Origin: Verrucomicrobiales bacterium
GTDB lineage: Bacteria; Verrucomicrobiota; Verrucomicrobiia; Limisphaerales; UBA9464
DNA length: 14,316 nucleotides
NCBI GenBank assembly: GCA_003445095.1
Contig: DLVS01000073.1
Location: 1-14,316, forward strand
Direction of reading: 5' to 3'
The translations under genes were made by a program, and so were the position numbers. Numbering within the stretch: position 1 is the stretch's first letter; every line of letters starts with the position of its first letter. Shown piece by piece: positions 1-7,267 of the stretch. The notes under the pieces are model-generated. The model did no database searches. It was given only the letters and a program-made list of their open reading frames with translations, and was not told the DNA's origin.

Positions 1-135
1 ACTCCATCTGAGTGCCCCGGGATCCACGCGGGAGCCAATGAGTTGTAGTCTCGTTACCTCGACTCCTACAGGTTCAATCGAGACGTTCCGGCTAGGATGA
101 AAGTCGGCGACCACGAAGAACGAGTTGGGCTCGGA
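1..135 (-). other. Flank downstream of the TPR gene; open minus-strand frame, no assigned gene
   Basis: After the TAA stop of the TPR gene, the same minus-strand frame stays open to the window edge (about 45 codons). It has no ATG; a GTG at 112-114 could start a protein beginning with VVADFHPSRN. This could be the start of the next gene of the operon, but I recognise no family and see no ribosome binding site. The plus-strand frames are interrupted by stops. No terminator hairpin followed by a T-run is visible, so transcription of the operon may continue past the edge. Confidence 0.2.
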
Positions 136-1551
136 TTATGAGCGGCGGCTGGCGTTGCGGGCGACTTGTTCGACGCGCTCAAGGTACCGCTGCACGTTGT
201 CGCGGGGCTTCACCTTTTGGGCCTTACGCAATAGTTCGATGGCGGTTTCGTACTTTCGACTGCTCACCAGTAATTGAGCTTCTTTGACGAGCGCATCCGC
301 TTCGAAGCCCGCAATTTTACCGGCCGTCTCGTACCGGAATTGAGCCTTCTCCGGTTGGCCATTCCGTGAGTAATAGTCGCCCGCGAGTAACAGCGCCTCA
401 GCATCCAGGGGATTGCGCTGAGTCACTTCCTCCAAAACCTCAATGGCCCGAGCGCCGTCACCGGAACCCATTGACACCTTCGCCGTGAGCTTGAGCCACT
501 TCAGTTCGTCCGCTCCTGACAAATTGTTGCCGGCGCTGGCCTTGATCTTGTCCAGTAGATCACCGGCTTCCTTCCACGCTCCGCGTGAAGCCAGGATGTC
601 GGCCGCGCGGAGGGCTCTGGGAAGATTCTCTCCAGCGCCCTTTTCGACGCCCTCAGAATAGGCGGCTAAGGCGAGGTCACGGGCGTCTTGGTTCAAATAC
701 AAATCTCCCAGCAACAGGAGCTGAGGAGATTTGGCGTGCCCCAGCCGGCGTAACATTTCGAGGGCAACGGCAGCTTTGTCAGGCTGCCCCTTCTGGACGT
801 ACACGTTGGCTTGAAGCGTCCAAAGATTTTCCTTATCTGGATTTGATTGGATCAGCTCATCCAACTGAGCGAGAGCTTGCTCGTAGTTGCCCAAGGCGAT
901 GGCGCTTTTTACTAGTCCCAACTTGAAGTCGGTGTTCTCGGGTTCGAAAAGGATTGCTTGTTGATAGGCGCTCTGAGCGGACGCTTGGCGGCCTAGGTTC
1001 GAATAACAATATCCGAGGAAACCAAACAGTTTGCCATCCGCGCCGCCGAGCGAAGCAGTCCGAGTCAGCGGCTTGATTGCATCCTCATAGCGTCCGGCCC
1101 GAAGAAACGCGAAACCGAGGTTCTTCTGCGCGCGCAGGAAGTCCGGGAACTTTTCAATCGCACCCTCGAATGACTTGATCGCGTTCGTGAGGTCGTCGTT
1201 CTGGAAATAGACGTTGCCGAGTGCAAAATCGAATTGGGCGGTGGCTCCGGGTTTGGTTCGGCCTACTAGCAACTGAATCGCCTCTTTGGGCTCGCCGCGG
1301 AGTGCCGGCACCACTTTGTCGCGATAAAACGCCTGCTCTTCCGGCGTCATTCGCGGTTCGATCTCCGACTTCATGCCGTAACTTCCCAGCAGGCGCTTCT
1401 GGAAATCGGGATCGTTCCAAAGGGAAGCGAGGGGGTTATCGGACGGCGCGGGCGCGAACTGCCGTGGGACCGAGGAGTTGACGGGCTCGGCGGACTGGGT
1501 CCGCGCAATTATCAAGACCGTCGGTAGAAGGAAAAGGAAGACAGGGCGCAT
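136..1551 (-). CDS. Secreted TPR-repeat protein, last gene of the TonB2-like operon
   Basis: The 471-residue protein starts with a signal peptide (MRPVFLFLLPTVLIIA, then a TQSA-type cleavage region), so it should be periplasmic or envelope-attached. From about residue 105 to the end it consists of roughly eight to ten tetratricopeptide repeats; units such as ALGNVYFQNDDLTNAIKSF and LGYCYSNLGRQASAQSAYQQ show the usual G/A/Y/A/P pattern. The frame is open upstream to 1650, but that would run over the end of tonB. The ATG at 1549-1551 lies 11 bases after the tonB stop and directly precedes the signal peptide, so I chose it. In Vibrio TonB2 clusters a TPR protein occupies the same place downstream of tonB2. 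The role there is accessory; protein-protein scaffolding with the TonB complex is an inference. No catalytic motif is seen. Confidence 0.85.
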   Translation of the reverse strand: MRPVFLFLLPTVLIIARTQSAEPVNSSVPRQFAPAPSDNPLASLWNDPDFQKRLLGSYGMKSEIEPRMTPEEQAFYRDKVVPALRGEPKEAIQLLVGRTKPGATAQFDFALGNVYFQNDDLTNAIKSFEGAIEKFPDFLRAQKNLGFAFLRAGRYEDAIKPLTRTASLGGADGKLFGFLGYCYSNLGRQASAQSAYQQAILFEPENTDFKLGLVKSAIALGNYEQALAQLDELIQSNPDKENLWTLQANVYVQKGQPDKAAVALEMLRRLGHAKSPQLLLLGDLYLNQDARDLALAAYSEGVEKGAGENLPRALRAADILASRGAWKEAGDLLDKIKASAGNNLSGADELKWLKLTAKVSMGSGDGARAIEVLEEVTQRNPLDAEALLLAGDYYSRNGQPEKAQFRYETAGKIAGFEADALVKEAQLLVSSRKYETAIELLRKAQKVKPRDNVQRYLERVEQVARNASRRS

Positions 1552-1562
1552 GCGAAGACGAT

Positions 1563-2228
1563 TCAACTGGCCGGCGGTCGAAACCGAAATGTTTGGAGTA
1601 CGTAGGCACGGACGGAGTGCCCGTCCTTTACGCCGGGCCGGAACCGCCACTTCCGAATGGCGTCAAGCGCCGGCTTCTCGAAGTCTGGATGCGACGATTT
1701 CTCAACGCGCGCTTCCTCGACCCGACCCGCTTCATCCACGACTAGCGCCAGCGTCACCGTTCCTTCCACGCGCGCCTTACGCATTTCGCTCGGATAAGTC
1801 GGGTCCGTCTTGGAAACAGCTTGGGGGCGCTCCTCGAGTTCGGCGGCGCTGAAGGTCTCGGCCATAGCCTCCGCCTGGTCGGCCGAACTGCCTTGTCCGG
1901 CGGCCATAAATCCGGGCAGGAACCCACCGCTGCCCACCGCGACATCAAGGTCAGCCATCAACGGCACCTGTTGCGGCGCGTCATCCATCGTCGGCGGCGG
2001 CGGCACGTCTTCTTGGGCCTGTTCTTTGGGGGGCTCCGGCGGTTGTTCTTCGATGGGTGGCGGGAGGTCTGTCGCGCTGGCCTTTCGTAACTCCAAGTGA
2101 CGTTCCGGCCGCGCGATGACGTGGGTAAATGGCAAGGCCATGAAGATTACGCCGGTTGCCACCACCGCGAAGACCGAAGACAGCCAGAATCCCACCTGGG
2201 AGCCCGAGGAATGGTAAACCTTTCGCAT
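1563..2228 (-). CDS. tonB: TonB family energy transducer
   Basis: The 221-residue protein has the TonB layout. A short cytoplasmic N-terminus precedes one membrane anchor (about residues 13-35, GFWLSSVFAVVATGVIF), then a proline-rich periplasmic spacer (about 55-90, with PPPIEEQPPEPPKE and DVPPPPT). The C-terminal domain covers about residues 135-221, with DPTYPSEMRKARVEGTVTL, a G-V-E turn, SSHPDFEKPALDAIRKWRF and PG. The W-R-F-x-P-G block is typical of the TonB C-terminal fold. Known role: it transmits proton-motive force from ExbB/ExbD to outer-membrane receptors. The spacer is short, as in TonB2 proteins, which in Vibrio need TtpC to function; a TtpC-like gene is in this operon. The gene lies 15 bases after exbD and 11 bases before the TPR gene. 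The client receptor is not in this window. Confidence 0.93.
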   Translation of the reverse strand: MRKVYHSSGSQVGFWLSSVFAVVATGVIFMALPFTHVIARPERHLELRKASATDLPPPIEEQPPEPPKEQAQEDVPPPPTMDDAPQQVPLMADLDVAVGSGGFLPGFMAAGQGSSADQAEAMAETFSAAELEERPQAVSKTDPTYPSEMRKARVEGTVTLALVVDEAGRVEEARVEKSSHPDFEKPALDAIRKWRFRPGVKDGHSVRAYVLQTFRFRPPAS

Positions 2229-2243
2229 GGGTCCTGTGGGTAT

Positions 2244-2648
2244 CTAGCTCTTGTCGGTGGCTAGGCTGACGTCTTTCGCACCGCCCAATTTGGCCTCATC
2301 AATGACCCGAATGAGAATTCCGGAGCGGGAGTTTTCGTCGCCTTGAATCACGACCGGCAGCGGTTCCTTGGCGCACAGTCGTTTCACGGTCGGACGCACA
2401 CCGCCGAGTCCGATCTCCTTACCGCCGTAAGCGATTTTCCCGTCGCTGGTGACGGCGAAGATGATGCTGTTCTTTTCTAGGAGCTTGGCGCTTGCGGCCT
2501 GGGGTTTGTCCACTTGCACGCCGGGCTCTTCGATAAAGCTTGTTGTCGAAATGAAAAAGATCAGCAGGAACATAATCACATCGATGAGCGGAATGAGGTT
2601 TAGCTCAATCGGCTCCTCGGCTTCGGCGAGAGTGCGGCGAAATCTCAT
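2244..2648 (-). CDS. exbD: Biopolymer transport protein ExbD/TolR
   Basis: The 134-residue protein has the normal ExbD length. The N-terminus is cytoplasmic. One membrane helix (about residues 18-38) begins with NLIPLIDVIMFLLIFF; Asp23 in it corresponds to the conserved membrane aspartate used in proton translocation. A periplasmic domain follows, with the VQVDKPQA strand and GGVRPTVKRL...PVVIQGDE, as in the ExbD/TolR family. The ATG overlaps the exbB stop in a TCAT/ATGA arrangement (2645-2648), which indicates translational coupling and fixes the start. ExbD works in the inner membrane with ExbB as the stator that powers TonB. The end of the protein is slightly short after DVSLATDKS, but nothing essential seems to be missing. 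Confidence 0.94.
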   Translation of the reverse strand: MRFRRTLAEAEEPIELNLIPLIDVIMFLLIFFISTTSFIEEPGVQVDKPQAASAKLLEKNSIIFAVTSDGKIAYGGKEIGLGGVRPTVKRLCAKEPLPVVIQGDENSRSGILIRVIDEAKLGGAKDVSLATDKS

Positions 2649-3340
2649 ACGGGAAGAGATTCAACGGGAGTGGCGGCCACCGGAGCGACGGGGGTGCTGG
2701 TGGTTGGCCCAAGACGAGGGTTGCGCTTGAACACCCGAGTCATGCCGTGGAACTGCGGGCGGAAATGTCGTAGCGTGATGCATTCCAGTCGGGCGAGGAA
2801 GGCCACTAGCTCGTTCCGCCAACGTTTGGCGATGTAGGCGACCACCAACCCTGGAATGGCGACCATCATTCCGGTCTGAGTGGCGACCAGCGCCTCGCTG
2901 ATGCCTTTGGAAACGATTTCGGACGCGGATCCGCCGCCGACGCCAATAGCTTTGAAGGTCAACAGCATTCCAAGGACCGTGCCGAGGAGTCCGAACAGCG
3001 GCGCCCCCACCACTAGCACGTTGAGAAAGGTGATGCGCCGATCCACATCACTAATCATAGACGTTTCCACCTCGCGGAATCGGCCCTCGATATGGACCAA
3101 GGAATTCACTTCATCCTGGGTATAACGAATCAGCTCCCGCAGCTTTCGTGGAGCCTTCTCCGGCGATGCCACCCAATGATGCACGTCTGCATCGGAAGCG
3201 CGGGTGAGGCCGCGGTAGCGCAGCTTGAGCATTAAGTAGGCGGCATTGCCGTAGATGATCAACGCGAGCAAAGCGAGGGCAGGCATGACCCAGCCTCCGG
3301 TGGACCAGGCATGCACCATTTGTTGGAAGGTAGAGTTCAT
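2645..3340 (-). CDS. exbB: MotA/TolQ/ExbB proton channel family protein (ExbB)
   Basis: The 231-residue protein has three membrane helices in the ExbB pattern: about residues 18-38, 105-130 (VGAPLFGLLGTVLGM) and 150-172 (TQTGMMVAIPGLVVAYIA). The GLLGTVLGM and ISEALVATQTGMMVAIPGL blocks are the TolQ/ExbB signatures. It forms the pentameric inner-membrane channel around ExbD. The frame is open upstream to 3436 inside the preceding gene. The ATG at 3338-3340 was chosen because it follows the ttpC stop by 22 bases and starts a peptide (MNSTFQQMVHAWSTGGWVMP) matching the short ExbB N-terminus. The C-terminal 25 residues are rich in T, P and V (TSTPVAPVAATPVESLPV) and not conserved. It is shorter than the neighbouring TtpC protein because it lacks the coiled-coil region. 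Confidence 0.92.
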   Translation of the reverse strand: MNSTFQQMVHAWSTGGWVMPALALLALIIYGNAAYLMLKLRYRGLTRASDADVHHWVASPEKAPRKLRELIRYTQDEVNSLVHIEGRFREVETSMISDVDRRITFLNVLVVGAPLFGLLGTVLGMLLTFKAIGVGGGSASEIVSKGISEALVATQTGMMVAIPGLVVAYIAKRWRNELVAFLARLECITLRHFRPQFHGMTRVFKRNPRLGPTTSTPVAPVAATPVESLPV

Positions 3341-3362
3341 GGATTGAAGCGACCGGGACGGT

Positions 3363-4766
3363 TTAGGAAAAGGTCGCGTGTTCTCCCTCGGGCAGGCCGT
3401 TGATGAATCCCACGGACGTTTGCTCCATGCGTCCAACGATAGCCTTGGCCTTGCGGCTCAGGAACGCGTGAAGGAGTAAGGCGGGGATTGCGACCATCAT
3501 GCCGGAGGCCGTGGCAATGAGGGCCTCCGAGATGCCAGAAGCGAGAACCCGCGGGTCGCCGCTTCCGAAGCTGGAGATGAGTTTGAACAAGGCAATCATG
3601 CCCATGACCGTGCCGAGCAGACCAAGCAACGGTCCGGTGGTGGCAGTAAGCGCGAGGAAGGGGAGTCCACGCTCCAGTCGTGTGCGCGCAGCCAGGATCT
3701 TCTCGTACAGGATCTCTTCGATGTACTCTTTCTTTTCATCGGAGTGCTCCACTGCCGTGGCCAGCAATCCTCCGACCGGACCGGGGATGGCTTGGGCGTG
3801 CGCCAGCGCTTTCGCTCTTTCGCCCTCGTTGACATACGACAGAACTTTTTGCAGATCGGCTTCGCTCGCGAGCCGGACGCGAGAGAGCTGAAACCACTTG
3901 TACGCTGCCGTCATCAGTGAGGACACGCCCAGCAAGATTAGGGGCGCCATGACCCAGCCGCCGTGCTTGATCGTCTCCCAAAAGCTCTGCTTCATCGCGG
4001 TCAGCTTGAAGGCATTTCCCAAAGTGGAATCGAGGGCGAGACGTCCCTTCCCCGTGGTCACCAGTTCGCGGCTGGCAGCCTCAATCTCAGAACTGACTGC
4101 GACTACCGTTGAATCGGCCTTGTTAAGCTCCTGCTGCAACATGCCGGCACTGGTCCCGGCCGAATCGGCGAACATCGCCACCGGGCCGATCAACGCGATC
4201 TTGCCCTGCTGAACGCGCCCCTGCCGGTCGAGAGCCCGACCCTCGATGATTTCTCCGCCCAACGTTCGGTGCCCTCGCTCGATCGCTGTTTTCAAAATCG
4301 CCAATCGACGGGAGACTCGTTCCGAAGGTGTCAGGTCTGGCGCTACTGCTGCTTTGTCCACCTCTTGGAAGACCGCCAAATAATTGGGTTCTTCCGCGAA
4401 TTGCAGGCGTGATCGAAAAGCTCGGCTGTATTCGCTCAACAACGAATCCACGTAAGCCACCTCGTCCGCCCGCCGCTTCGCTTCGGTCTTGAGGGCGTTC
4501 AGCTCGACTAGTTGGTTTTCCTGGAAGCGTTGCGCTTTGGCTAATTCGACCCGCTGGTCCGCCAGCTTCTGTTCCAATTCGCTTAGTTCACGGGCGAGCG
4601 GCAGCCGTTCAGTTTCAACCTGCTGACGGGCTTGAGCCAATTCCGCCAGAGCCTTCTTCAGGTCGTCAGACGCACCCGTGGCGACCGAGTTCAGGTCCTG
4701 TCCGATTCCAGTCCCTGCCTGCAGAGCCAGGAGAAGGATCGTAAAACAAACGAGGAGGCGACGCAT
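3363..4766 (-). CDS. ttpC: TtpC-like protein: periplasmic coiled coil fused to a MotA/TolQ/ExbB domain
   Basis: The 467-residue protein begins with a signal peptide or anchor (MRRLLVCFTILLLALQAG). A long charged helical region follows (about residues 33-120, with heptad-like LARELSELEQKLADQRVELA), then a periplasmic mixed segment (about 120-255). The C-terminal half is a TolQ/ExbB domain with helices near 271-291, 371-395 and 415-437 and signatures TTGPLLGLLGTVMGM and ISEALIATASGMMVAIPAL. This two-part design and its place between the DUF3450 gene and exbB match TtpC, the extra inner-membrane protein that Vibrio TonB2 systems require. It is not a second copy of exbB: it is twice as long and carries the extra periplasmic half. 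The start ATG is 15 bases after the DUF3450 stop. The symbol rests on architecture and synteny only. Confidence 0.85.
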   Translation of the reverse strand: MRRLLVCFTILLLALQAGTGIGQDLNSVATGASDDLKKALAELAQARQQVETERLPLARELSELEQKLADQRVELAKAQRFQENQLVELNALKTEAKRRADEVAYVDSLLSEYSRAFRSRLQFAEEPNYLAVFQEVDKAAVAPDLTPSERVSRRLAILKTAIERGHRTLGGEIIEGRALDRQGRVQQGKIALIGPVAMFADSAGTSAGMLQQELNKADSTVVAVSSEIEAASRELVTTGKGRLALDSTLGNAFKLTAMKQSFWETIKHGGWVMAPLILLGVSSLMTAAYKWFQLSRVRLASEADLQKVLSYVNEGERAKALAHAQAIPGPVGGLLATAVEHSDEKKEYIEEILYEKILAARTRLERGLPFLALTATTGPLLGLLGTVMGMIALFKLISSFGSGDPRVLASGISEALIATASGMMVAIPALLLHAFLSRKAKAIVGRMEQTSVGFINGLPEGEHATFS

Positions 4767-4781
4767 GCGACGAAACGGGTT

Positions 4782-5549
4782 TCAGCGAATGGCGACAGGG
4801 AGCGGCACGAACCGCGCGGTGCGTTCGTTGCGATAGATTCGGATGGTCTCGCGGACGTCGGCAGCCAGGGTTGGGTCGGCAGTCCATTTCCACCCTTTTT
4901 CACCGGGAGTGCCAGCGCCTGCGAAGTTTCCCGATTCGTTGACGAAGTACGCAGCACCAAGACCCACATAGACGGTCTCAACCGAAACCTCTTCACCCTG
5001 CGCATTGCGCCGCTTTTCCGTGAACACGGTCACGGCGTTGTTGAATTTATCCACCTCGCTGAGCAGTGAGACCAACGTCTGCACGCGTTCGGTCACGCTC
5101 GCCTTGGTGTTCGACGAATCCGCAGGAAGCCGATTGAGCAATTGCTGGGCGCCCGACAACACGGGTTCCGGCAGCAGAGGAAGCAAGGCACGAAATTCTG
5201 TCTCCAAGGAACTGATGTGATGGCGTGCTGTCTCCAGTGCTTCGTTGGACCGTTTTAGGTCAGCGTCCAATTTGAGTCGCTCGGCGTCGGCCACGGAGCT
5301 ATTCGTGGTCTGCTTGGCCATCTCCTCTTGCACGGACTTCAGCTCGCGTTCGAAGAGCGCCTTGGATTGCGTCAGCATTTCCTTGTCCGACTCCCACTCG
5401 GTGCGAGTTCGTGAAATGAGCTGCTGGGTTTGAACCCACTGGGCCACCGACTCACGAGCATTCGCCAGTGGACTTTCCGCGGCCCTGAGGGAGAACGGAA
5501 GCGCCAACGATGCGCCCGCACCCACCGCGGCTAGATATCTCCGGATCAC
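4782..5549 (-). CDS. DUF3450 family periplasmic coiled-coil protein, first gene of the TonB2-like operon
   Basis: The 255-residue protein has an N-terminal signal peptide (MIRRYLAAVGAGASLALPFSL, cleavage near LRAAES) and a long coiled coil (about residues 45-125, with KALFERELKSVQEEMAKQ). A C-terminal domain follows with VETVYVGLGAAYFVNESG and GWKWTADPTLAADVRETI, which is the usual ending of DUF3450 proteins. DUF3450 genes sit directly before ttpC in Vibrio-type TonB2 clusters, as here; the molecular role is unknown. The start codon is GTG; the nearest upstream ATG is out of frame and followed by a stop, so GTG at 5547-5549 is the best choice. The first repeat of a Pho-box-like array lies about 60 bases upstream on the same strand, so this gene probably opens a phosphate-responsive transcript. 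Confidence 0.85.
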   Translation of the reverse strand: MIRRYLAAVGAGASLALPFSLRAAESPLANARESVAQWVQTQQLISRTRTEWESDKEMLTQSKALFERELKSVQEEMAKQTTNSSVADAERLKLDADLKRSNEALETARHHISSLETEFRALLPLLPEPVLSGAQQLLNRLPADSSNTKASVTERVQTLVSLLSEVDKFNNAVTVFTEKRRNAQGEEVSVETVYVGLGAAYFVNESGNFAGAGTPGEKGWKWTADPTLAADVRETIRIYRNERTARFVPLPVAIR

Positions 5550-5566
5550 CGGCCCATGCTGGTCAG

Positions 5567-5610
5567 CGGCCGTGTCGCACCGATGGCGGACCCGTGACGA
5601 TTCCGTGACG
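5567..5610 (-). promoter_or_regulatory. Pho-box-like array (four 11-bp units) upstream of the DUF3450/TonB2-like operon
   Basis: On the minus strand, units begin every 11 bases at 5610, 5599, 5588 and 5577 with cores CGTCAC, CGTCAC, CGCCAT and CGACAC. The first two units share eight identical bases (CGTCACGG). PhoB and related OmpR-family regulators bind 11-bp direct repeats (E. coli half-site CTGTCAT/C), so both spacing and core fit. The last unit ends 17 bases before the GTG start, so the two strong upstream units are the more likely binding site. Assigning this to PhoB is an inference from spacing, core and the Pst neighbourhood. Confidence 0.6.
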
Positions 5611-5690
5611 ACCAGTCGGACTCGAGCCGCCGTGGTGGATGAAAGTTAACCCGGTGACTGCCAAGCGCCGGAGGCGTGACAAATTGGTTC

Positions 5691-5734
5691 CGTCACCATT
5701 TCGTAACACTTCCGACGAATGTTCGTCACGGGGC
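5691..5734 (+). promoter_or_regulatory. Pho-box-like array (four 11-bp units) upstream of the porin gene
   Basis: Units begin at 5691, 5702, 5713 and 5724 with cores CGTCAC, CGTAAC, CGACGA and CGTCAC. The third is degenerate, but the fourth is back in exact 11-bp phase. A TATCAA hexamer at 5736-5741 could serve as the -10 element, placing the transcript start about 20 bases before the ATG at 5768. The array lies between the far-upstream ATG at 5639 and the chosen start, which argues against the longer reading frame. Confidence 0.6.
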
Positions 5735-5767
5735 CTATCAACCGTCGACGGCACCAAAGCGAAACAC

Positions 5768-7195
5768 ATGCATCCTACTTGTTCCTCCAGGGCCTGGCGT
5801 CGGGCGATCCTCGCGGCCCTTACCGGTGCCCTTGGCGCGCCCATTGTCCACGCGCAATCTGCCGATGCTCTTTTGGACAAATTGGTTGAAAAAGGAGTGT
5901 TGACGACCGACGAAGCGAGTGAGCTGCGCGAACAGTCCGACAAAGATTTTACCAAGGCATATCAAGTGAAGAGCGGAATGCCGGATTGGGTAACGACGTT
6001 TCGCATCGGCGGCGATTTTCGGGGTCGCTATGAAGGTTTCTTTTCCAGCAATGACGATTTCAACACCGTCAACCGATTCCGTTACCGCCTCCGCCTCGCG
6101 TTTACCGCAGTGCTGCTGGATAATTTCGAAGTCGGTGTCCGGCTCGGCTCGGGCAACCTTGACGGCGGAATCCCTACGGGCGGCATTGATCCCATTTCTC
6201 AAAATCAGACTTTACAAAATAACGCCTCCAAGAAAGGCATCTTTGTCGATCTAGCATATATGAAGTGGAGTCCGATCAACACCCCGGTGTGGTCGGGCGC
6301 CTTCACGTTCGGCAAGATGGAGAATCCGTTCATCTTTTCCGATATGGTGTTCGACAACGACTACACCCCCGAAGGGTTCGCCCAAACCTTCGCCTATCGG
6401 GCGAATGATCAACACACACTGAACCTGATGGCGGGCCAGTTTATCCTCGATGAGATTGGCGTGAATAGCGGCACGATTGCCACCGGCCTCCAAGAGGCGG
6501 ATGAAGACCCTTACTTGTTCGGAGGCCAATTGCTACTGAGCTCCACATGGACCCCGAAAATCACGACAACGGTGGGTGGCGGCTACCTCACCATCATGAA
6601 CAAAAACAGTCTGCTGAGCTCGTCAGTGCCCAATATCGGTTACGGAAACGAGCGCTATACTGCCGTGGTGGCCAACGCACCCATCTTGCTCGCCCCCGTC
6701 TCCGATTTTGAGACCGCGGTGGCCAACGCTTCGATCACCTACACCTTCGAAAAGGCTCCCATGTACGCCGGCGTATTTCCAGTCATGCTGTTCGGCGAAT
6801 ACATGCACAATTTTGGAGCCGCGAGCGATCAGGATTCCGGCTATACCGCCGGGTTGTTGTTCGGCAAGGCCAGCAAACGAGGCACTTGGGAGGTGGGGTA
6901 TCGCTGGATGAGGTCTCAAGGGGACGCCTGGTGGGAAGAACTGCCCGACTCCGATTTCGGCGCGTTTTACGCCAATGCCCTTCCGAATCCGCCGCCGCCG
7001 CAAGCACGCAGTCAGTTGGCTGGCTACTTCCCGGGGCCCAACGTTCAGGGGTCGATCGTGCGTGTCGCCTACGCCCCGTATGACTTCCTCGTGCTCAGTG
7101 CCAAGGTCTATTTCACGACACTGATCGAACCCTACTTTCCTGATACCGACAGTCACATGACGCGCGTGCAAGTGGACGCCGCGGTCAAGTTCTGA
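5768..7195 (+). CDS. Putative outer-membrane porin, probably for phosphate uptake
   Basis: The 475-residue protein starts with a basic signal peptide (MHPTCSSRAWRRAILAALTG) and a clear cleavage site after VHA (residue 29). The next segment, DALLDKLVEKGVLTTDEASE (about residues 33-52), is the N-terminal helical motif common to the 'putative porin' family (Porin_5 type). After it come alternating amphipathic strands rich in Gly, Tyr and Phe, such as RFRYRLRLAFTAVLLDNFEV and AGLLFGKASKRGTWEVGYRW. The chain ends in Phe (VDAAVKF), as expected for a beta-barrel assembled by BamA. Its place next to pstS and behind a Pho-box-like array suggests it admits phosphate or phosphorylated compounds, as OprP does in Pseudomonas; the sequence itself does not prove selectivity. 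The frame is open up to an ATG at 5639, but that would put the regulatory array inside the gene and delay the signal peptide. Confidence 0.85.
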   Translation: MHPTCSSRAWRRAILAALTGALGAPIVHAQSADALLDKLVEKGVLTTDEASELREQSDKDFTKAYQVKSGMPDWVTTFRIGGDFRGRYEGFFSSNDDFNTVNRFRYRLRLAFTAVLLDNFEVGVRLGSGNLDGGIPTGGIDPISQNQTLQNNASKKGIFVDLAYMKWSPINTPVWSGAFTFGKMENPFIFSDMVFDNDYTPEGFAQTFAYRANDQHTLNLMAGQFILDEIGVNSGTIATGLQEADEDPYLFGGQLLLSSTWTPKITTTVGGGYLTIMNKNSLLSSSVPNIGYGNERYTAVVANAPILLAPVSDFETAVANASITYTFEKAPMYAGVFPVMLFGEYMHNFGAASDQDSGYTAGLLFGKASKRGTWEVGYRWMRSQGDAWWEELPDSDFGAFYANALPNPPPPQARSQLAGYFPGPNVQGSIVRVAYAPYDFLVLSAKVYFTTLIEPYFPDTDSHMTRVQVDAAVKF

Positions 7196-7202
7196 GTCGT
7201 GA

Positions 7203-7246
7203 TGTCACTTTACCGTAACTCAACGGCAACTTAGCCGAAACGCTTT
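7203..7246 (+). promoter_or_regulatory. Pho-box-like array (four 11-bp units) upstream of pstS
   Basis: The 72-base gap between the porin stop and pstS holds units at 7203, 7214, 7225 and 7236 with cores TGTCAC, CGTAAC, GGCAAC and CGAAAC, spaced exactly 11 bp. The first unit matches the E. coli PhoB half-site (TGTCAC). Position 2 (G), position 5 (A) and position 6 (C) are constant in all four. Because the array sits between porin and pstS, pstS can have its own phosphate-starvation promoter in addition to read-through from the porin gene. Confidence 0.65.
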
Positions 7247-7267
7247 GCTCTCTCCTTATCCACGAAT

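Noticed and set aside
1552..1650. Longer start of the TPR protein
   Set aside because: It overlaps the last codons of tonB by almost 90 bases and moves the signal peptide away from the N-terminus.
3341..3436. Longer start of ExbB
   Set aside because: It would overlap the conserved coding end of ttpC. The ATG at 3338-3340 gives the normal family N-terminus.
3363..4766. Second copy of exbB or a TolQ gene of a Tol-Pal system
   Set aside because: The long N-terminal coiled coil and the neighbours (DUF3450, ExbB, ExbD, TonB, no TolB or Pal) fit TtpC of a TonB2 cluster and not TolQ.
4632..5069. Plus-strand reading frame of 145 codons across the ttpC/DUF3450 border
   Set aside because: It is antisense to two well-supported genes, has no family resemblance and is best explained as a shadow of their codon bias.
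5639..5767. N-terminal extension of the porin from the ATG at 5639
   Set aside because: It would place 43 extra residues before an excellent signal peptide and put the 11-bp regulatory array inside the coding region. The start at 5768 explains everything better.
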